The translations under genes were made by a program, and so were the position numbers. Below, piece after piece: positions 1-8,309 of a stretch of DNA of 64,000 bases; the first letter of the stretch is position 1; each line of letters opens with the position of its first letter. Under the pieces are notes generated by a model. It saw only the letters and a program-made list of their open reading frames with translations. It was not told where the DNA came from and did not search any database. Origin of the DNA: Mycobacterium sp. SMC-2 (GTDB taxonomy: Bacteria; Actinomycetota; Actinomycetes; Mycobacteriales; Mycobacteriaceae); contig NZ_CP079863.1 in the NCBI RefSeq assembly GCF_025263485.1, positions 5,914,570 through 5,978,569 on the forward strand, read 5' to 3'.

Positions 1-356
1 ATCACGATGTCGAGCTCGGGTCGGCCGAACTTGTGCGCGGCGGCCAACCGCCGGTTGCCGATGATTACGACCCACCGCGCCGAAATCGTGGTCTCGGGGT
101 AGATGTTTTGAAATGCGCCTCGGGTGACGACAACTACGGGCTGTAGTTGGAAGTCAACGATGGAGGCCAACTCGTCGAGGTCTCCGACTGAATCGCGCGG
201 GTTGTGTGGGTTGCCGACCAGGTCTCCTAGAGCCACCGACCGCGACAGGCCCGACCGTGGGGCGACGACGGGAGTGGTCGCATTTCCGTCAACAGATGAG
301 TTGTCGCCAACAGCATCGACGAGATCATCGAATGTCTTGACACCACCGCGTCCCAT
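1..356 (-). CDS. parB: ParB-like partition protein (3' end outside window)
   Basis: The minus strand is open from an ATG at 356 to the window edge, giving about 118 residues of the N-terminus. The segment around residues 45-110 has the ParB/Srx layout: a NPHNPR box, then IIGNRRLAAAHKFGR near the edge, which matches the conserved GxRRxxA motif of ParB nucleotide-binding domains. The start codon overlaps the parA stop (TAATG), so the two genes form a translationally coupled parAB operon. ParB would bind the nearby palindromes (1199-1216, 1317-1338) and load ParA for DNA segregation. The HTH and dimerisation domains lie outside the window. Confidence 0.85.
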   Translation of the reverse strand, partial: MGRGGVKTFDDLVDAVGDNSSVDGNATTPVVAPRSGLSRSVALGDLVGNPHNPRDSVGDLDELASIVDFQLQPVVVVTRGAFQNIYPETTISARWVVIIGNRRLAAAHKFGRPELDIV

Positions 357-1072
357 TACCGGACTCCTACCATGTTCAGTTCGTCGGCAAGCCTGTAGAA
401 GTCAGCCGCCGCGTTGGCTGCCGAGCCACTCTTCTTGTACTGGGTGACCACGACGCCCTCGCTGGAGGCATTCGTGTGAATCTTGTAGTGCCGCACTACC
501 GTCTCGGCTAAGGGCCATCCCTGTCCGCGAATGAACTTCTTTGTTTGTTCTAACCAGTGTTCGCCATCGCGCGGGTCCCAGTCATTGATGAAGACCCGGT
601 AGGGGATGTTGCGCGGTTCTAGAAGCTTACGGATCGTGCGCGCGGTTGGGTCGAAGCACATCGGCGCCGGCAGCACCGGAACGATCGCTTCGTCGGTGAC
701 GTCGAGGACGGTCCGCAGTGCATCGGCAGAGTGTCCGTCACCGAGACCATCTCGAGCGGAGTCCGCGTCGATGTCGAACCAGCCGGCGGTATCGACGTAG
801 ACCTCGGCAATACCGGGCAGGTTGCTGAGCTGCTGCAGCCATTCGAGGGGATCGTCGTGCGCTTGGACAAGATGGAAGGGGAGTGCGTCGACCCGGTTGG
901 CCCACCATTTTGCCGATCCCTGCGGGTCTATCGAGACTGCAGCCACCGGCGAGAACGCGTCGGGCTCGAGATGTGCGGTCAGTTTTTGGGCTCGTACGGC
1001 GGCCAGATTGACGGTCGCAGTGCTCTTGCCGACACCGCCTTTTTGGTTCAAAACAGTGACAACTTTGGTCAT
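356..1072 (-). CDS. parA: ParA-family partition ATPase
   Basis: This 238-residue protein opens with a deviant Walker A motif (NQKGGVGKST, residues 9-18), the signature of ParA/MinD ATPases. Further motifs are ASIDPQGSA (Walker A' region) and VYVDTAG (Walker B). The length is that of small plasmid-type ParA proteins with no N-terminal HTH, so ParB rather than ParA is the likely autoregulator. It is transcribed leftward directly into parB with a one-base overlap. The upstream 585 bp carry no gene but two identical palindromes. A partition locus suggests that element A has, or descends from, an extrachromosomal replicating form. Confidence 0.9.
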   Translation of the reverse strand: MTKVVTVLNQKGGVGKSTATVNLAAVRAQKLTAHLEPDAFSPVAAVSIDPQGSAKWWANRVDALPFHLVQAHDDPLEWLQQLSNLPGIAEVYVDTAGWFDIDADSARDGLGDGHSADALRTVLDVTDEAIVPVLPAPMCFDPTARTIRKLLEPRNIPYRVFINDWDPRDGEHWLEQTKKFIRGQGWPLAETVVRHYKIHTNASSEGVVVTQYKKSGSAANAAADFYRLADELNMVGVR

Positions 1073-1198
1073 GGGGGCGAAGACCTTGGTGTGCTTGGGC
1101 CGCGGCCGCGGCCTACTCCGGGAATCGGCCGCCAGGAAGTACGTCGCTGACCGAACGACCGCCCCTCAGACACGCTGAATTGTGGGTTACATCTCGCT

Positions 1199-1216
1199 AG
1201 TTTTCCGCGGAAAACT
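1199..1216. promoter_or_regulatory. Putative parS site 1 (perfect 18-bp palindrome)
   Basis: AGTTTTCCGCGGAAAACT is its own reverse complement. It differs from the chromosomal bacterial parS (TGTTTCACGTGAAACA) but has the same length class and a centred CG. Its position upstream of parAB and its exact recurrence at 1317-1338 support a plasmid-type centromere bound by this ParB. Binding is inferred. Confidence 0.65.
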
Positions 1217-1316
1217 GCCCGGATCCAACCGGAGATCGCGCGCTGTCTTTCGCGCCTTCCCGATCCGTCAATCACATCAGCGAGTCCATGACTTGCGTCG
1301 ATTGACGAGTGAGAGG

Positions 1317-1338
1317 CCAGTTTTCCGCGGAAAACTGG
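1317..1338. promoter_or_regulatory. Putative parS site 2 (perfect 22-bp palindrome)
   Basis: This second copy contains the same 18-bp core as site 1, extended by CC and GG to a perfect 22-bp palindrome. No third copy was noticed in the window. Two sites 118 bp apart would seed ParB spreading and could also repress parA. Confidence 0.65.
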
Positions 1339-1657
1339 ACATGCCGGGCTCAGATCATCACCCCAAAAGTCACGCAATTCCGCGGCGGCAGTGAGTTGTG
1401 CGCGCCCCGTCGACTCGCCGCTCCCGATGGCATCCGGCCGCATCATGATGCTGGCCGGCAGCCGCCGCCGAGAGGGTGAACACTTCCTCGGGCGCTCGCG
1501 GATCGGGGCGTTCATTGCGCCGGGGCCCGCACGATGTAGGAGTCGAACCGGCCGCAGTCGCTGGCATGCACAACCGGGTCCACCCACAACAGCGCCCAGT
1601 AGTCGTTGGCACGTGCACAGACGCCAGACCGCCTCACCGACACCGTGGGTCGACGGT

Positions 1658-2218
1658 TCACGACGCACCTAGTGTTTGCGCGGCCACATTGTTGGGCACG
1701 CCACCGCCAACCTCTGGCGCGGCGGCGTCTACTGAACCTAGTGCTTGCGCCGCGGCGTCGGTGGCCGCGCCACCGTCGGCTTCCCGCACCGCGCCCTTTC
1801 CTGCGCCCCGCGCCGCACTGGCTTCCGCGCCTAATGCATCCGCGCGCGGCGCTGCCTGCGCGTCGGCAGCCTTCAACACCGCGCGCACCTCACCGACTTT
1901 GACGCCCGCCAGTTCAGCGATCGCAGTGAGGCTTTCACCGCGGCCCTGCATCCGGGCCACCGCTGTCGCGCCGGCCTGGCGGTGTTCGTGACGGCGCCGC
2001 TCCCCCTCTGCGCGTATCTCGTGGATACGGTTGCGCTCCCACTCGTCGACGGCGACGAGCCGCCCAAGCTCGACGAGAAACGACGCAGCGTCATCGACAT
2101 TTTGACGCTCACGCTCCAGACGTGCCTCGTTGGCCTTATGCTGCGCCTCCCGGACACGCTTGCGCGCCGCCGATTTCGAATTGATGTTCACCACGTAGGA
2201 ACCATAGGACGCACGCAC
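1658..2218 (-). CDS. Hypothetical protein with C-terminal HTH-like segment
   Basis: The 186-residue reading begins at GTG 2218; in-frame GTGs at 2194 and 2191 are equally possible because no clear ribosome site is visible. Residues 10-85 are charged and helical (many K, R, E and Q), probably a coiled coil. They are followed by GESLTAIAELAGVKVGEV, a helix-turn-helix-like stretch near residue 120, and then a low-complexity Ala/Gly tail. The protein lies beside the parAB/parS region on the same strand, so a plasmid-maintenance or DNA-binding role is plausible. I do not recognise a named family. Confidence 0.55.
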   Translation of the reverse strand: MRASYGSYVVNINSKSAARKRVREAQHKANEARLERERQNVDDAASFLVELGRLVAVDEWERNRIHEIRAEGERRRHEHRQAGATAVARMQGRGESLTAIAELAGVKVGEVRAVLKAADAQAAPRADALGAEASAARGAGKGAVREADGGAATDAAAQALGSVDAAAPEVGGGVPNNVAAQTLGAS

Positions 2219-2697
2219 CGTCGCGCTCTACCATCTTGACCAACATCATCTGTGTCCCCATTTGTCCGCACCCACTGCCGCCAAATCGTCTGCCCACCAA
2301 TGCAACACATACGCACCGATCCGTACCACTCACCACAACCACCTGTCCGATTCGGGAACCGGTCGGGTGTGCTCATTCACGGGCTAACGCGCACGTATGC
2401 CAACGGCGCCCCGTACCGCAGCCTCAAACCGCTAGATGCGCTGGTCGACACACCGTGGTTTCGCCTGGTGTGCGATGGCGCAATATGACCATTTCAGATG
2501 CACTTTCGGCGTCTCACCCCGTTCGGGCTTTTAGGCTCTCCTCGAGCTGGTCTCGCAGATTTCGACCCCTGACCGCACTCGACGGTGCATTTCCGATCGA
2601 ATGTCGCACTGCTGGTAGCGGGAATCGAGAACTAGGCCTCATGATCTCGGTATGACCTGCCGGCTAGTACCGACGGCGGGAGAGGGGGTTGGAGACG
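2219..2697. other. Intergenic, no gene seen
   Basis: About 480 bp lie between the leftward HTH-like gene and the rightward excisionase. Short frames on both strands have poor composition and no start signals. I see no tRNA, terminator or long repeat. It probably holds the promoters of the flanking divergent genes. Confidence 0.4.
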
Positions 2698-2904
2698 ATG
2701 ACTATAGAAAATGCGTCCGTCATGCTCACCGCTCATGAAGTTCGAGCGATGACCGGAGTTCCGGTCTCAACGCTGCATGATTGGGCGGCCAGGCGGGAAC
2801 GTGGGATCGATGCGCCTGGTCCACATCACCTCAGGCTGAGCGATCGGCACCGTCGATGGTTACTGGATGACGTCAAAGATTGGCTGGAATCGACTCGGGT
2901 GTAG
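2698..2904 (+). CDS. Excisionase-like MerR/HTH_17 protein (element A)
   Basis: The protein is about 68 residues from ATG 2698, with GGAG just upstream; an in-frame TTG at 2689 is the alternative. It shows the winged-helix excisionase pattern: LTAHEVRAMTGVPVSTLHDW as recognition helix, then LRLSDRHRRWLLDDVKDWL as wing and C-terminal helix. The sequence is clearly related to the element B protein at 21858. It sits 126 bp upstream of the integrase, the usual xis-int order, and would bind att-region DNA to favour excision. A regulatory role alone is possible. Confidence 0.7.
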   Translation: MTIENASVMLTAHEVRAMTGVPVSTLHDWAARRERGIDAPGPHHLRLSDRHRRWLLDDVKDWLESTRV

Positions 2905-3030
2905 AGCGATTCGCCCTCACAGACTAATTGGCGCAAACGCAAATTTTGAGCTAACGACCAAGCTTGCACACGGTCACTGCTGGCTGGAGGCACTGATCCT
3001 CAATTCCCCCAACGGCATTCGGGAGGAATC

Positions 3031-4122
3031 TTGGCCATAAAGCGCCGGGAGACGAAGGACGGCGTGCGTTATGACGTCCAGTGGCGCCTACCGGATCGTT
3101 CGAAGCGCAAGAAGAGCTTCCGAACAGAGCGCGAGGCGCGCCAGTTCGAAGCAAGGCTCGTCACCGACAGCGCCGCGGGCGTCAGGGTGGACCCACGCGG
3201 CGGCAAAATCCTGCTCCGCAACGTCTATCGATCCTGGCTAGCCTCCCGACCCGACCTGAGCGCGAAAGTCCGCCGCGGATACGAAGACAACTGGAGGCTG
3301 CGTATCGAGCCACAGTTTGGTTCGTGGCCGATCGCACGGATCGACCACGAGTCGATCCAACGGTGGGTGAATGCCATGTCAGCGTCGGGTCTCGGACCGC
3401 GGACCGTGAGGTGGACGCACTCGGTCCTCAAGATGACCCTTGACCGCGCCGTCGAGGAAGACCAGCTCCTCGGCAAGAACCCCGCATCACGCACCAAATT
3501 CCCACCGATGCGGCAAGCCACACACGTCTATCTCACCGCCGGCGAAGTCGCAACACTTGCCCAAACATGCGGGGCTCAAGGCGACGTCGTCTTGCTCCTG
3601 GCTTACACAGGCCTACGATTCGGTGAGCTCACCGGCCTCAATGTCGAGGATGTCGACCTGGGCGCTCGTCGAATCCGTGTTCGTCGGTCGATGACCCAAG
3701 TCGGCGGCAAACTCGTTGAAGGGAACCCGAAATCGCAAGCCGGCCGACGTTCTGTCCCAATCCCCGAGCGCTTGATGCCGGCACTTAAGGCGCGGCTCGA
3801 CGCACGACCCCCGGGCGCGCCGGCGATCGCGTCGCCGAAGGGTTCCCGGCTGAGCCTGGAGAACTGGAAGCGTGCGGTCAATTGGCGGAAGTCTGTGACT
3901 GACATCGGCCGGGCCAACTTGCGTGTGCACGACCTGCGGCATACCTACGCATCGCTGTCGCGACGGGCGGGCGCCGACTTGCGACTCCTGCAAAAGGCAA
4001 TGGGTCACGCATCTATCACCGTGACCGCGCACACCTACGCGGACCTGTTCGACGACGAGCTTGACGACATTGCAACCGCGCTTGATTCGCTCGACGATAG
4101 TTTCCACGAGGGCCGCGGTTAA
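3031..4122 (+). CDS. Tyrosine recombinase/integrase of element A
   Basis: This 363-residue phage-type integrase has an N-terminal arm-binding domain (about 1-60), a SAM-like core-binding domain (about 65-150) and a catalytic domain with Arg196 in TGLRFGEL, His300-x-x-Arg303 in HDLRHTYAS, GHASIT, and nucleophile Tyr336 in HTYADLF. The start is TTG 3031 with GGGAGG 5 bases upstream. The stop lies 98 bp before a 46-bp copy of the tRNA-Phe 3' end, its predicted att site. It is homologous to the integrase at 22092 but diverged, so the two elements are distinct rather than duplicates. Confidence 0.93.
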   Translation: MAIKRRETKDGVRYDVQWRLPDRSKRKKSFRTEREARQFEARLVTDSAAGVRVDPRGGKILLRNVYRSWLASRPDLSAKVRRGYEDNWRLRIEPQFGSWPIARIDHESIQRWVNAMSASGLGPRTVRWTHSVLKMTLDRAVEEDQLLGKNPASRTKFPPMRQATHVYLTAGEVATLAQTCGAQGDVVLLLAYTGLRFGELTGLNVEDVDLGARRIRVRRSMTQVGGKLVEGNPKSQAGRRSVPIPERLMPALKARLDARPPGAPAIASPKGSRLSLENWKRAVNWRKSVTDIGRANLRVHDLRHTYASLSRRAGADLRLLQKAMGHASITVTAHTYADLFDDELDDIATALDSLDDSFHEGRG

Positions 4123-4127
4123 TCCGG

Positions 4128-4150
4128 TTTGGCCCCATTTTGGCCCCATT
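4128..4150. repeat. 11-bp tandem repeat between int and att
   Basis: The unit TTTGGCCCCAT occurs twice with an 11-bp period, about one helical turn, just after the integrase stop. Paired short direct repeats flanking an att core are typical arm-type integrase or Xis binding sites. Function is inferred from position. Confidence 0.4.
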
Positions 4151-4220
4151 TCACCCGCTGCTCACGCGGTCGAGGAGGCGCCGGGGCCGTTCAGCAGCGC
4201 TCTGAGCTGCATAAACAATG

Positions 4221-4266
4221 TGGTGGCCAGGGGCGGGATCGAACCGCCGACCTTCCGCTTTTCAGG
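4221..4266. repeat. 46-bp att site: copy of tRNA-Phe 3' end (junction of elements A and B)
   Basis: Bases 4221-4266 are identical to 23282-23327, the CCA end through the anticodon loop of the intact tRNA-Phe gene; the match stops abruptly at the next base (T versus C). No full tRNA can be folded here. As the sequence at the left border of element B and immediately right of integrase A, it serves as attR-like for A and attL-like for B. Direct repeats of a tRNA 3' end are the standard footprint of tyrosine-integrase elements. Confidence 0.88.
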
Positions 4267-4461
4267 TGGATGGAACGGCCGCTGGCCTGCGGTTTAATGA
4301 CTCCCATACGTCAAATACGCCGCGCTGAGCGCGTCTGACGCAGGCTGCTCGTCCGGCGATCGGACACAGACCGGACACGGTGACAGCACTCCCGACAAGG
4401 GACCCTTCATCGCCCGTCACTCAGTGATGCGCGCTGGGGGCTCCCGGGGAGCAGGTACCCG
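4267..4461. other. Non-coding left end of element B
   Basis: Sequence between the att repeat and the replication gene. It holds short inverted repeats but no convincing gene. In pSAM2-like elements the double-strand origin lies close to or within repSA, so this stretch and the 5' part of the next frame are candidates for it. I cannot identify a nick site. Confidence 0.35.
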
Positions 4462-5964
4462 ATGCCCGGCATCACGAGGTCGAGCGCGCATTCAACGAGC
4501 TCGATTGCGGAGCGACTCACCCTTCGGCCGGACACAACCCGAACGGCCAGCCGGAACACGGACGGAGCGGCGGACGCCGGTAGACCGCGAGTGCCCGAGG
4601 CCGGCAAGGCCGCAGGGCGCGAGAGCGGTAGCGGTCGGTCGGACGGCGGGAGCGGCGTAGACCGTGTTCCGGCTGGGACCAACGGGCTTGTTATATGCGC
4701 CAAAAGTGTCCGCGACACCGTCGACGGCATTGTTGATGCGGAACTGTCGGCCTCGGATGCCTTGGGGCTGCGGTTCCCGAGGCCCAACATGGTGGCCTCG
4801 GCAGCGGCGCTGTTCGAACCGGCCGAACCATGGGCGCATGGACGGGACCGGCTGGATGTCGAACCTGAGTGCGGGCGATTCCGGATCACGATCGGCCCGG
4901 GCGTCGTCCGTCTCGGCTGGACCAATCCCGTTCGCGCGGAGAAGGCATCTGAGCGGACCGTGGGCCAGCACATGCAGGACGTAGCGGGCGAGGTAGACCG
5001 CATAAAGGCCGGTCGTGATGTGCCTGACCCGTCGGGCCGTGCGATCACCGAATGGTCCCGCAAGTCGCGTGCGGCGATGTGCCGCACCTTCGCCGAGCTG
5101 GACTACACGCCGATGGTGGAAAGCGGACGGGTACCCGCGATGGTCACGCTGACCTACCCCGGCGACTGGGAATCGGTCGCACCCGATGGAGCCAGCGTAA
5201 AGCGACATATGATGCTGTGGCGCAAACGATTTCAGCGCGAATGGGGTGAACCAGCGCGCTACATCTGGAAGATGGAATTTCAACGCCGCGGCGCACCACA
5301 CATTCACCTATGGATGGCTCCCCCGTATACCGTCGGTCGATCAGGCCGTAGGTTCAGCGAATGGTTGTCGCAGGAATGGGCGGAAGTCGTCGCCCATCCC
5401 GACCCTGAACAACGCACACGCCACTTGCGCGCCGGTACGGCTATCGACAGCCTCAACGGATTGCGTGCTTGCGACCCCAAACGCTTGGCGATCTACTTCA
5501 CGAAGCACTCATCACCGAATAGATTGGGCGACAAGGAATACCAGCACATCGTTCCGGAGGCCTGGCGGCGGCCGGGCCGCGGACCGGGTCGCTTTTGGGG
5601 GGTCCACGGGTTGGAACGAGCAACCGCAGTCGTTGAGATCGCCCAGGACGCATACCTGACGGCCCGAAGGATCATCCGTCGGTGGTCTCGCTCACAGGCC
5701 ATTCATAGCGATTGCACCCACTGCTTCCCCACCGCACTCGTTCCGCGAATGACCCGCGTCGCAGTTCAACGAACAAACTCCAAGACTGGCAAAGTACGCC
5801 ACCGCAACGTCTGTCGGAGGCGACTTCTCTGCCGCCAAGGCGGCTTCGCGGGTGGCTACGCCCTTGTGAACGACGGACCAGCGTTCGCATCCCAGCTCGC
5901 GGCAGCGTTATCGGCGGATCGGGCGAAGGCGGTGCGCGACGAACAACTCGCGGGCCGTAAGTGA
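4462..5964 (+). CDS. repSA: RepSA-like rolling-circle replication initiator
   Basis: The 500-residue frame matches actinobacterial plasmid/AICE initiators. Residues about 225-285 carry VTLTYPGDW and RGAPHIHLW, the HUH metal motif, followed by LAIYFTKHSS (catalytic Tyr/Lys helix, about 345) and a Cys/Arg-rich C-terminus. It would nick the element's origin to start rolling-circle replication of the excised circle. The first 90 or so residues are low-complexity, so the true start may be downstream (for example near 4690); no strong ribosome site decides it. It is the first gene inside the left att site. Confidence 0.82.
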   Translation: MPGITRSSAHSTSSIAERLTLRPDTTRTASRNTDGAADAGRPRVPEAGKAAGRESGSGRSDGGSGVDRVPAGTNGLVICAKSVRDTVDGIVDAELSASDALGLRFPRPNMVASAAALFEPAEPWAHGRDRLDVEPECGRFRITIGPGVVRLGWTNPVRAEKASERTVGQHMQDVAGEVDRIKAGRDVPDPSGRAITEWSRKSRAAMCRTFAELDYTPMVESGRVPAMVTLTYPGDWESVAPDGASVKRHMMLWRKRFQREWGEPARYIWKMEFQRRGAPHIHLWMAPPYTVGRSGRRFSEWLSQEWAEVVAHPDPEQRTRHLRAGTAIDSLNGLRACDPKRLAIYFTKHSSPNRLGDKEYQHIVPEAWRRPGRGPGRFWGVHGLERATAVVEIAQDAYLTARRIIRRWSRSQAIHSDCTHCFPTALVPRMTRVAVQRTNSKTGKVRHRNVCRRRLLCRQGGFAGGYALVNDGPAFASQLAAALSADRAKAVRDEQLAGRK

Positions 5965-6023
5965 TCTAACGCAATTCACCTCTGACCGTCGCATTGCAGC
6001 AACCGGCTACATACGCTTAGCAC

Positions 6024-6335
6024 GTGACCATCGAACTGTCGCCGCGCCTGCCGGATGGTGAGCGGCCGAGGAATCATCAGGAATTGGCCGCTGAGCAGAT
6101 GGACCTGGACAACGTGATCAACGAGCTACTCCTGCGGCTGGAGGATCATAAATATCGTTGGGAGCTTTATGAATTCGGACTTTCCGACACTGAAGAGCGA
6201 CGTCAGGTGCACACAGTCATTGAGCAGCTGCGGCTGGCGGTGCATACGGGTGGGCCAGCCGTACTTCATCCGCTGCGTCACGCGCTGTCTGTAGCTCACT
6301 CCGACGACCCCGCGTCGCCTGGATGCTCCGGATAG
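6024..6335 (+). CDS. Hypothetical 103-residue protein
   Basis: It starts at GTG 6024, 59 bp after rep. It is rich in acidic and Leu residues (EQMDLDNVINELLLRLEDHK), suggesting a helical, possibly coiled-coil fold. It has no signal peptide and no family I recognise. It lies at the boundary between the replication gene and the cargo. Confidence 0.55.
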   Translation: MTIELSPRLPDGERPRNHQELAAEQMDLDNVINELLLRLEDHKYRWELYEFGLSDTEERRQVHTVIEQLRLAVHTGGPAVLHPLRHALSVAHSDDPASPGCSG

Positions 6336-6392
6336 TCCGAGTCGCGGGCCATGCTCAGCTGCGCACTACCGTCCACGCGGTGCGGGGGACGG

Positions 6393-6974
6393 CTAGCGCG
6401 GTCGTAAACCGACAAAAACGAGGTCGTGAATTGTTCTGGCAATTCGATCTTCGTCGAGCGCATCGTCAAGCACTAGGTAGGTCAGTGCGCTGGTCGTGAC
6501 GGCACCGAATAGCGCGATCGCGGCAACTGCTGGGTTGTCGAGGGTCACGAGTGAGCCGTCGCCGGCGCCAGCGCGAAGTAACGTCTCGACGGGTGCGAAG
6601 TATGCGGCGCTGATCATGTCGGCGATGACGGGCATGCGGGCGGCGCGGCCCAGTTCCCCGATGAGAGCGCGGCAGACGGCGGGTCTCTGTGCCATCACGC
6701 GCAGCTGGGCACTGATGACTGCGTGCAGGCGCTGAGCGGCGGAGCCTTCTGCCTCCACGACTGCGGCGACCTCGTGCGCGACTTGCTGTAGGACGTCTTC
6801 GAGGAGGAAGGCGAGTATTTCCTCTTTGCCGGCGAAGTAGTAGTAAAGGGTGGCCTTGGCGATGCCGGTGGTGGCGGCGACGTCTTCGATCTTGGTGTCG
6901 TTGAGCCCGCGGTCTGCGAAAAGTGCCGCCGCCGGCGGCAGGCGGTCGGCAATTTTTCGCGGAACCTCGCGCAT
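6393..6974 (-). CDS. TetR-family regulator divergent from P450
   Basis: This 193-residue protein has a TetR N-terminal domain (residues 10-55): FADRGLNDTKIEDVAATTGIAK then TLYYYFAGKEEILAF, the canonical helix 3 and YYxF/K pattern. A ligand-binding C-terminal half follows. The start is ATG 6974 with AGAGGAG upstream. It faces away from the P450 gene across 83 bp containing a GTCTAA/TTAGAC inverted repeat over a promoter, so it most likely represses itself and the P450 until a substrate-like ligand binds. Confidence 0.88.
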   Translation of the reverse strand: MREVPRKIADRLPPAAALFADRGLNDTKIEDVAATTGIAKATLYYYFAGKEEILAFLLEDVLQQVAHEVAAVVEAEGSAAQRLHAVISAQLRVMAQRPAVCRALIGELGRAARMPVIADMISAAYFAPVETLLRAGAGDGSLVTLDNPAVAAIALFGAVTTSALTYLVLDDALDEDRIARTIHDLVFVGLRPR

Positions 6975-7000
6975 TGACGCTCCTCTCGGTTGGACTTACA

Positions 7001-7032
7001 GTCTAAACTACTGGATTAGACAGCCGTATAAT
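7001..7032 (+). promoter_or_regulatory. TetR operator and P450 promoter
   Basis: GTCTAA (7001-7006) and TTAGAC (7016-7021) form a perfect 6-bp inverted repeat with a 9-bp spacer. A consensus -10, TATAAT, follows at 7027-7032, about 26 bp before the P450 start and its AGGAG site. The repeat lies where the -35 and spacer would be, so a bound TetR dimer would block the polymerase. Confidence 0.6.
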
Positions 7033-7057
7033 TAGATTCACAGCGGTAGGAGCTCAG

Positions 7058-8251
7058 ATGACGACGGTGCAACTTCGCTACGACCCGTTCGATGCGACGA
7101 TTCAGGACGATCTCTACCCCATCTACCGGCAGCTGCGCGACAAAGCCCCGCTGTATCGCGCAGCCGATTCCAACACGTGGGTTTTCAGTCGCCACGAAGA
7201 TGTCGTCAGCGCGCTGCTTGACCATCACACCTACTCATCCGTGGACGGCATATTTCCAACTCCACCGGGCTCAGATTTCCACGCATCGTTCTTGCCCATG
7301 ATGATTTTGATGGATCCCCCGCGACACGATCAGCTGCGCGCGTTGGTAAGCAAGGCGTTCACCCCGCGGCGCATCGCGGCGTTAAGTAGTGGGATTGAGG
7401 ACCTGGCGGAGGATTTATCAGATTGCCTTGACCGGGGCGCAGGGTCGGTTGACTTTGCCGCCGACTTTGCCGCCGTCCTGCCGGCCATGGTGATCGCTGA
7501 TTTGCTCGGCATTCCTCGCGAGGACCGCGCACAGTTTCGGCAGTGGTCAACCACGATGGTCCAGTCCAATCCGGCGCGCGGTGAGATGGGCGAGGGGCTG
7601 GCCGCGGCTGCGGCCGTCTATGCCTACTTCACCGACTTCCTCGCCGAGCGTCGACGCGAACCGCGCGGCGACTTGATGTCGGCCTTGGTGTCCGCCGAGA
7701 TCGACGGAAAGCGTCTTACTGACGAGGACCTCCTTGGCTTTTGCCTGTTGCTGCTCATCGCAGGCCATGAGACCACCTCGAACCTGCTCAGCAACGCCGC
7801 AGTAGTGCTTGCGAGCGATCCCGACATTCGCCGACGACTAGTCGCCGATGACAACTTGCTTGGTCCCGCAGTTGAGGAGCTCCTCCGGTATGACTCACCG
7901 GTGCAAGGACTTTCACGAACTCTGACCCGCGACGTCACGCTGCATGGCGTCACGATGTCCGTCGGTGATTCAGTGCTGCTGTTGTTCGGCTCGGCTAACC
8001 GTGACGAACGAGTGTTTGCTGATCCCGACGTGTTCGATATCGGGCGCAAACCCGAACATCAAGTGGCGTTCGGCCGAGGTATCCACTTCTGTCTCGGTGC
8101 GTCATTAGCGCGGATGGAGGCCCGGATAGCGTTGCGCGCCCTGCTGGCCCGAGTGCCCAACTGGGAAGTCGACCTAGAGAACGCGCAGCGCCTGCGGTCG
8201 GGCCTCATCCGGGGCTATATGTCTTTGCCTATCTCGTGGTCGGCAAATTAG
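7058..8251 (+). CDS. Cytochrome P450 monooxygenase
   Basis: A soluble bacterial P450 of 397 residues, the normal length. Key motifs are the I-helix AGHETT (about 235-240, oxygen activation), the K-helix ExxR in EELLRYDSP (about 273) and the haem loop FGRGIHFCLGASLA with ligand Cys345. It oxidises a hydrophobic substrate using electrons from ferredoxin and a reductase, neither of which is encoded nearby. The start is ATG 7058 with AGGAG upstream. It resembles CYP107/CYP125-type bacterial enzymes broadly; I cannot name the family or substrate. The divergent TetR gene is its likely regulator. Confidence 0.92.
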   Translation: MTTVQLRYDPFDATIQDDLYPIYRQLRDKAPLYRAADSNTWVFSRHEDVVSALLDHHTYSSVDGIFPTPPGSDFHASFLPMMILMDPPRHDQLRALVSKAFTPRRIAALSSGIEDLAEDLSDCLDRGAGSVDFAADFAAVLPAMVIADLLGIPREDRAQFRQWSTTMVQSNPARGEMGEGLAAAAAVYAYFTDFLAERRREPRGDLMSALVSAEIDGKRLTDEDLLGFCLLLLIAGHETTSNLLSNAAVVLASDPDIRRRLVADDNLLGPAVEELLRYDSPVQGLSRTLTRDVTLHGVTMSVGDSVLLLFGSANRDERVFADPDVFDIGRKPEHQVAFGRGIHFCLGASLARMEARIALRALLARVPNWEVDLENAQRLRSGLIRGYMSLPISWSAN

Positions 8252-8309
8252 CCGAACTGCGCGTCAGGCAGAGCGGCTGGGGCGGCGCCATTCCCGCGGA
8301 GCGGGATCA

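Larger units (their letters stand above)
1073..1657. other. Non-coding parS-bearing region upstream of parA
   Basis: I see no convincing gene in this 585-bp stretch; the open frames on both strands are short or arginine-rich shadows. It separates parA from the HTH-like gene at 1658 and holds both palindromic sites, 118 bp apart. It probably carries the parAB promoter and the centromere. Confidence 0.6.
1..4266. mobile_element. Integrative element A (right end only), ParABS-bearing, tRNA-Phe site
   Basis: The right boundary is set by the att copy at 4221-4266 next to xis and int. The left boundary lies outside the window. The parts seen are parAB, parS-like palindromes, an HTH-like gene, xis and int. 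Assigning parAB to the element rests on contiguity only; no boundary was seen between parA and xis. Confidence 0.6.

Noticed and set aside
1199..1338. Palindromes considered as IS ends or a plasmid origin
   Set aside because: They are not paired with a transposase or target duplication and do not form iterons; adjacency to parAB fits parS better.
4221..4290. Second tRNA-Phe gene
   Set aside because: Only the 3' 46 bases match; the D arm and acceptor 5' strand are missing, so it is an att copy.
4407..5307. Minus-strand frames opposite the replication gene
   Set aside because: The plus frame holds the HUH motif and coherent Rep sequence; the minus frames are compositionally poor.
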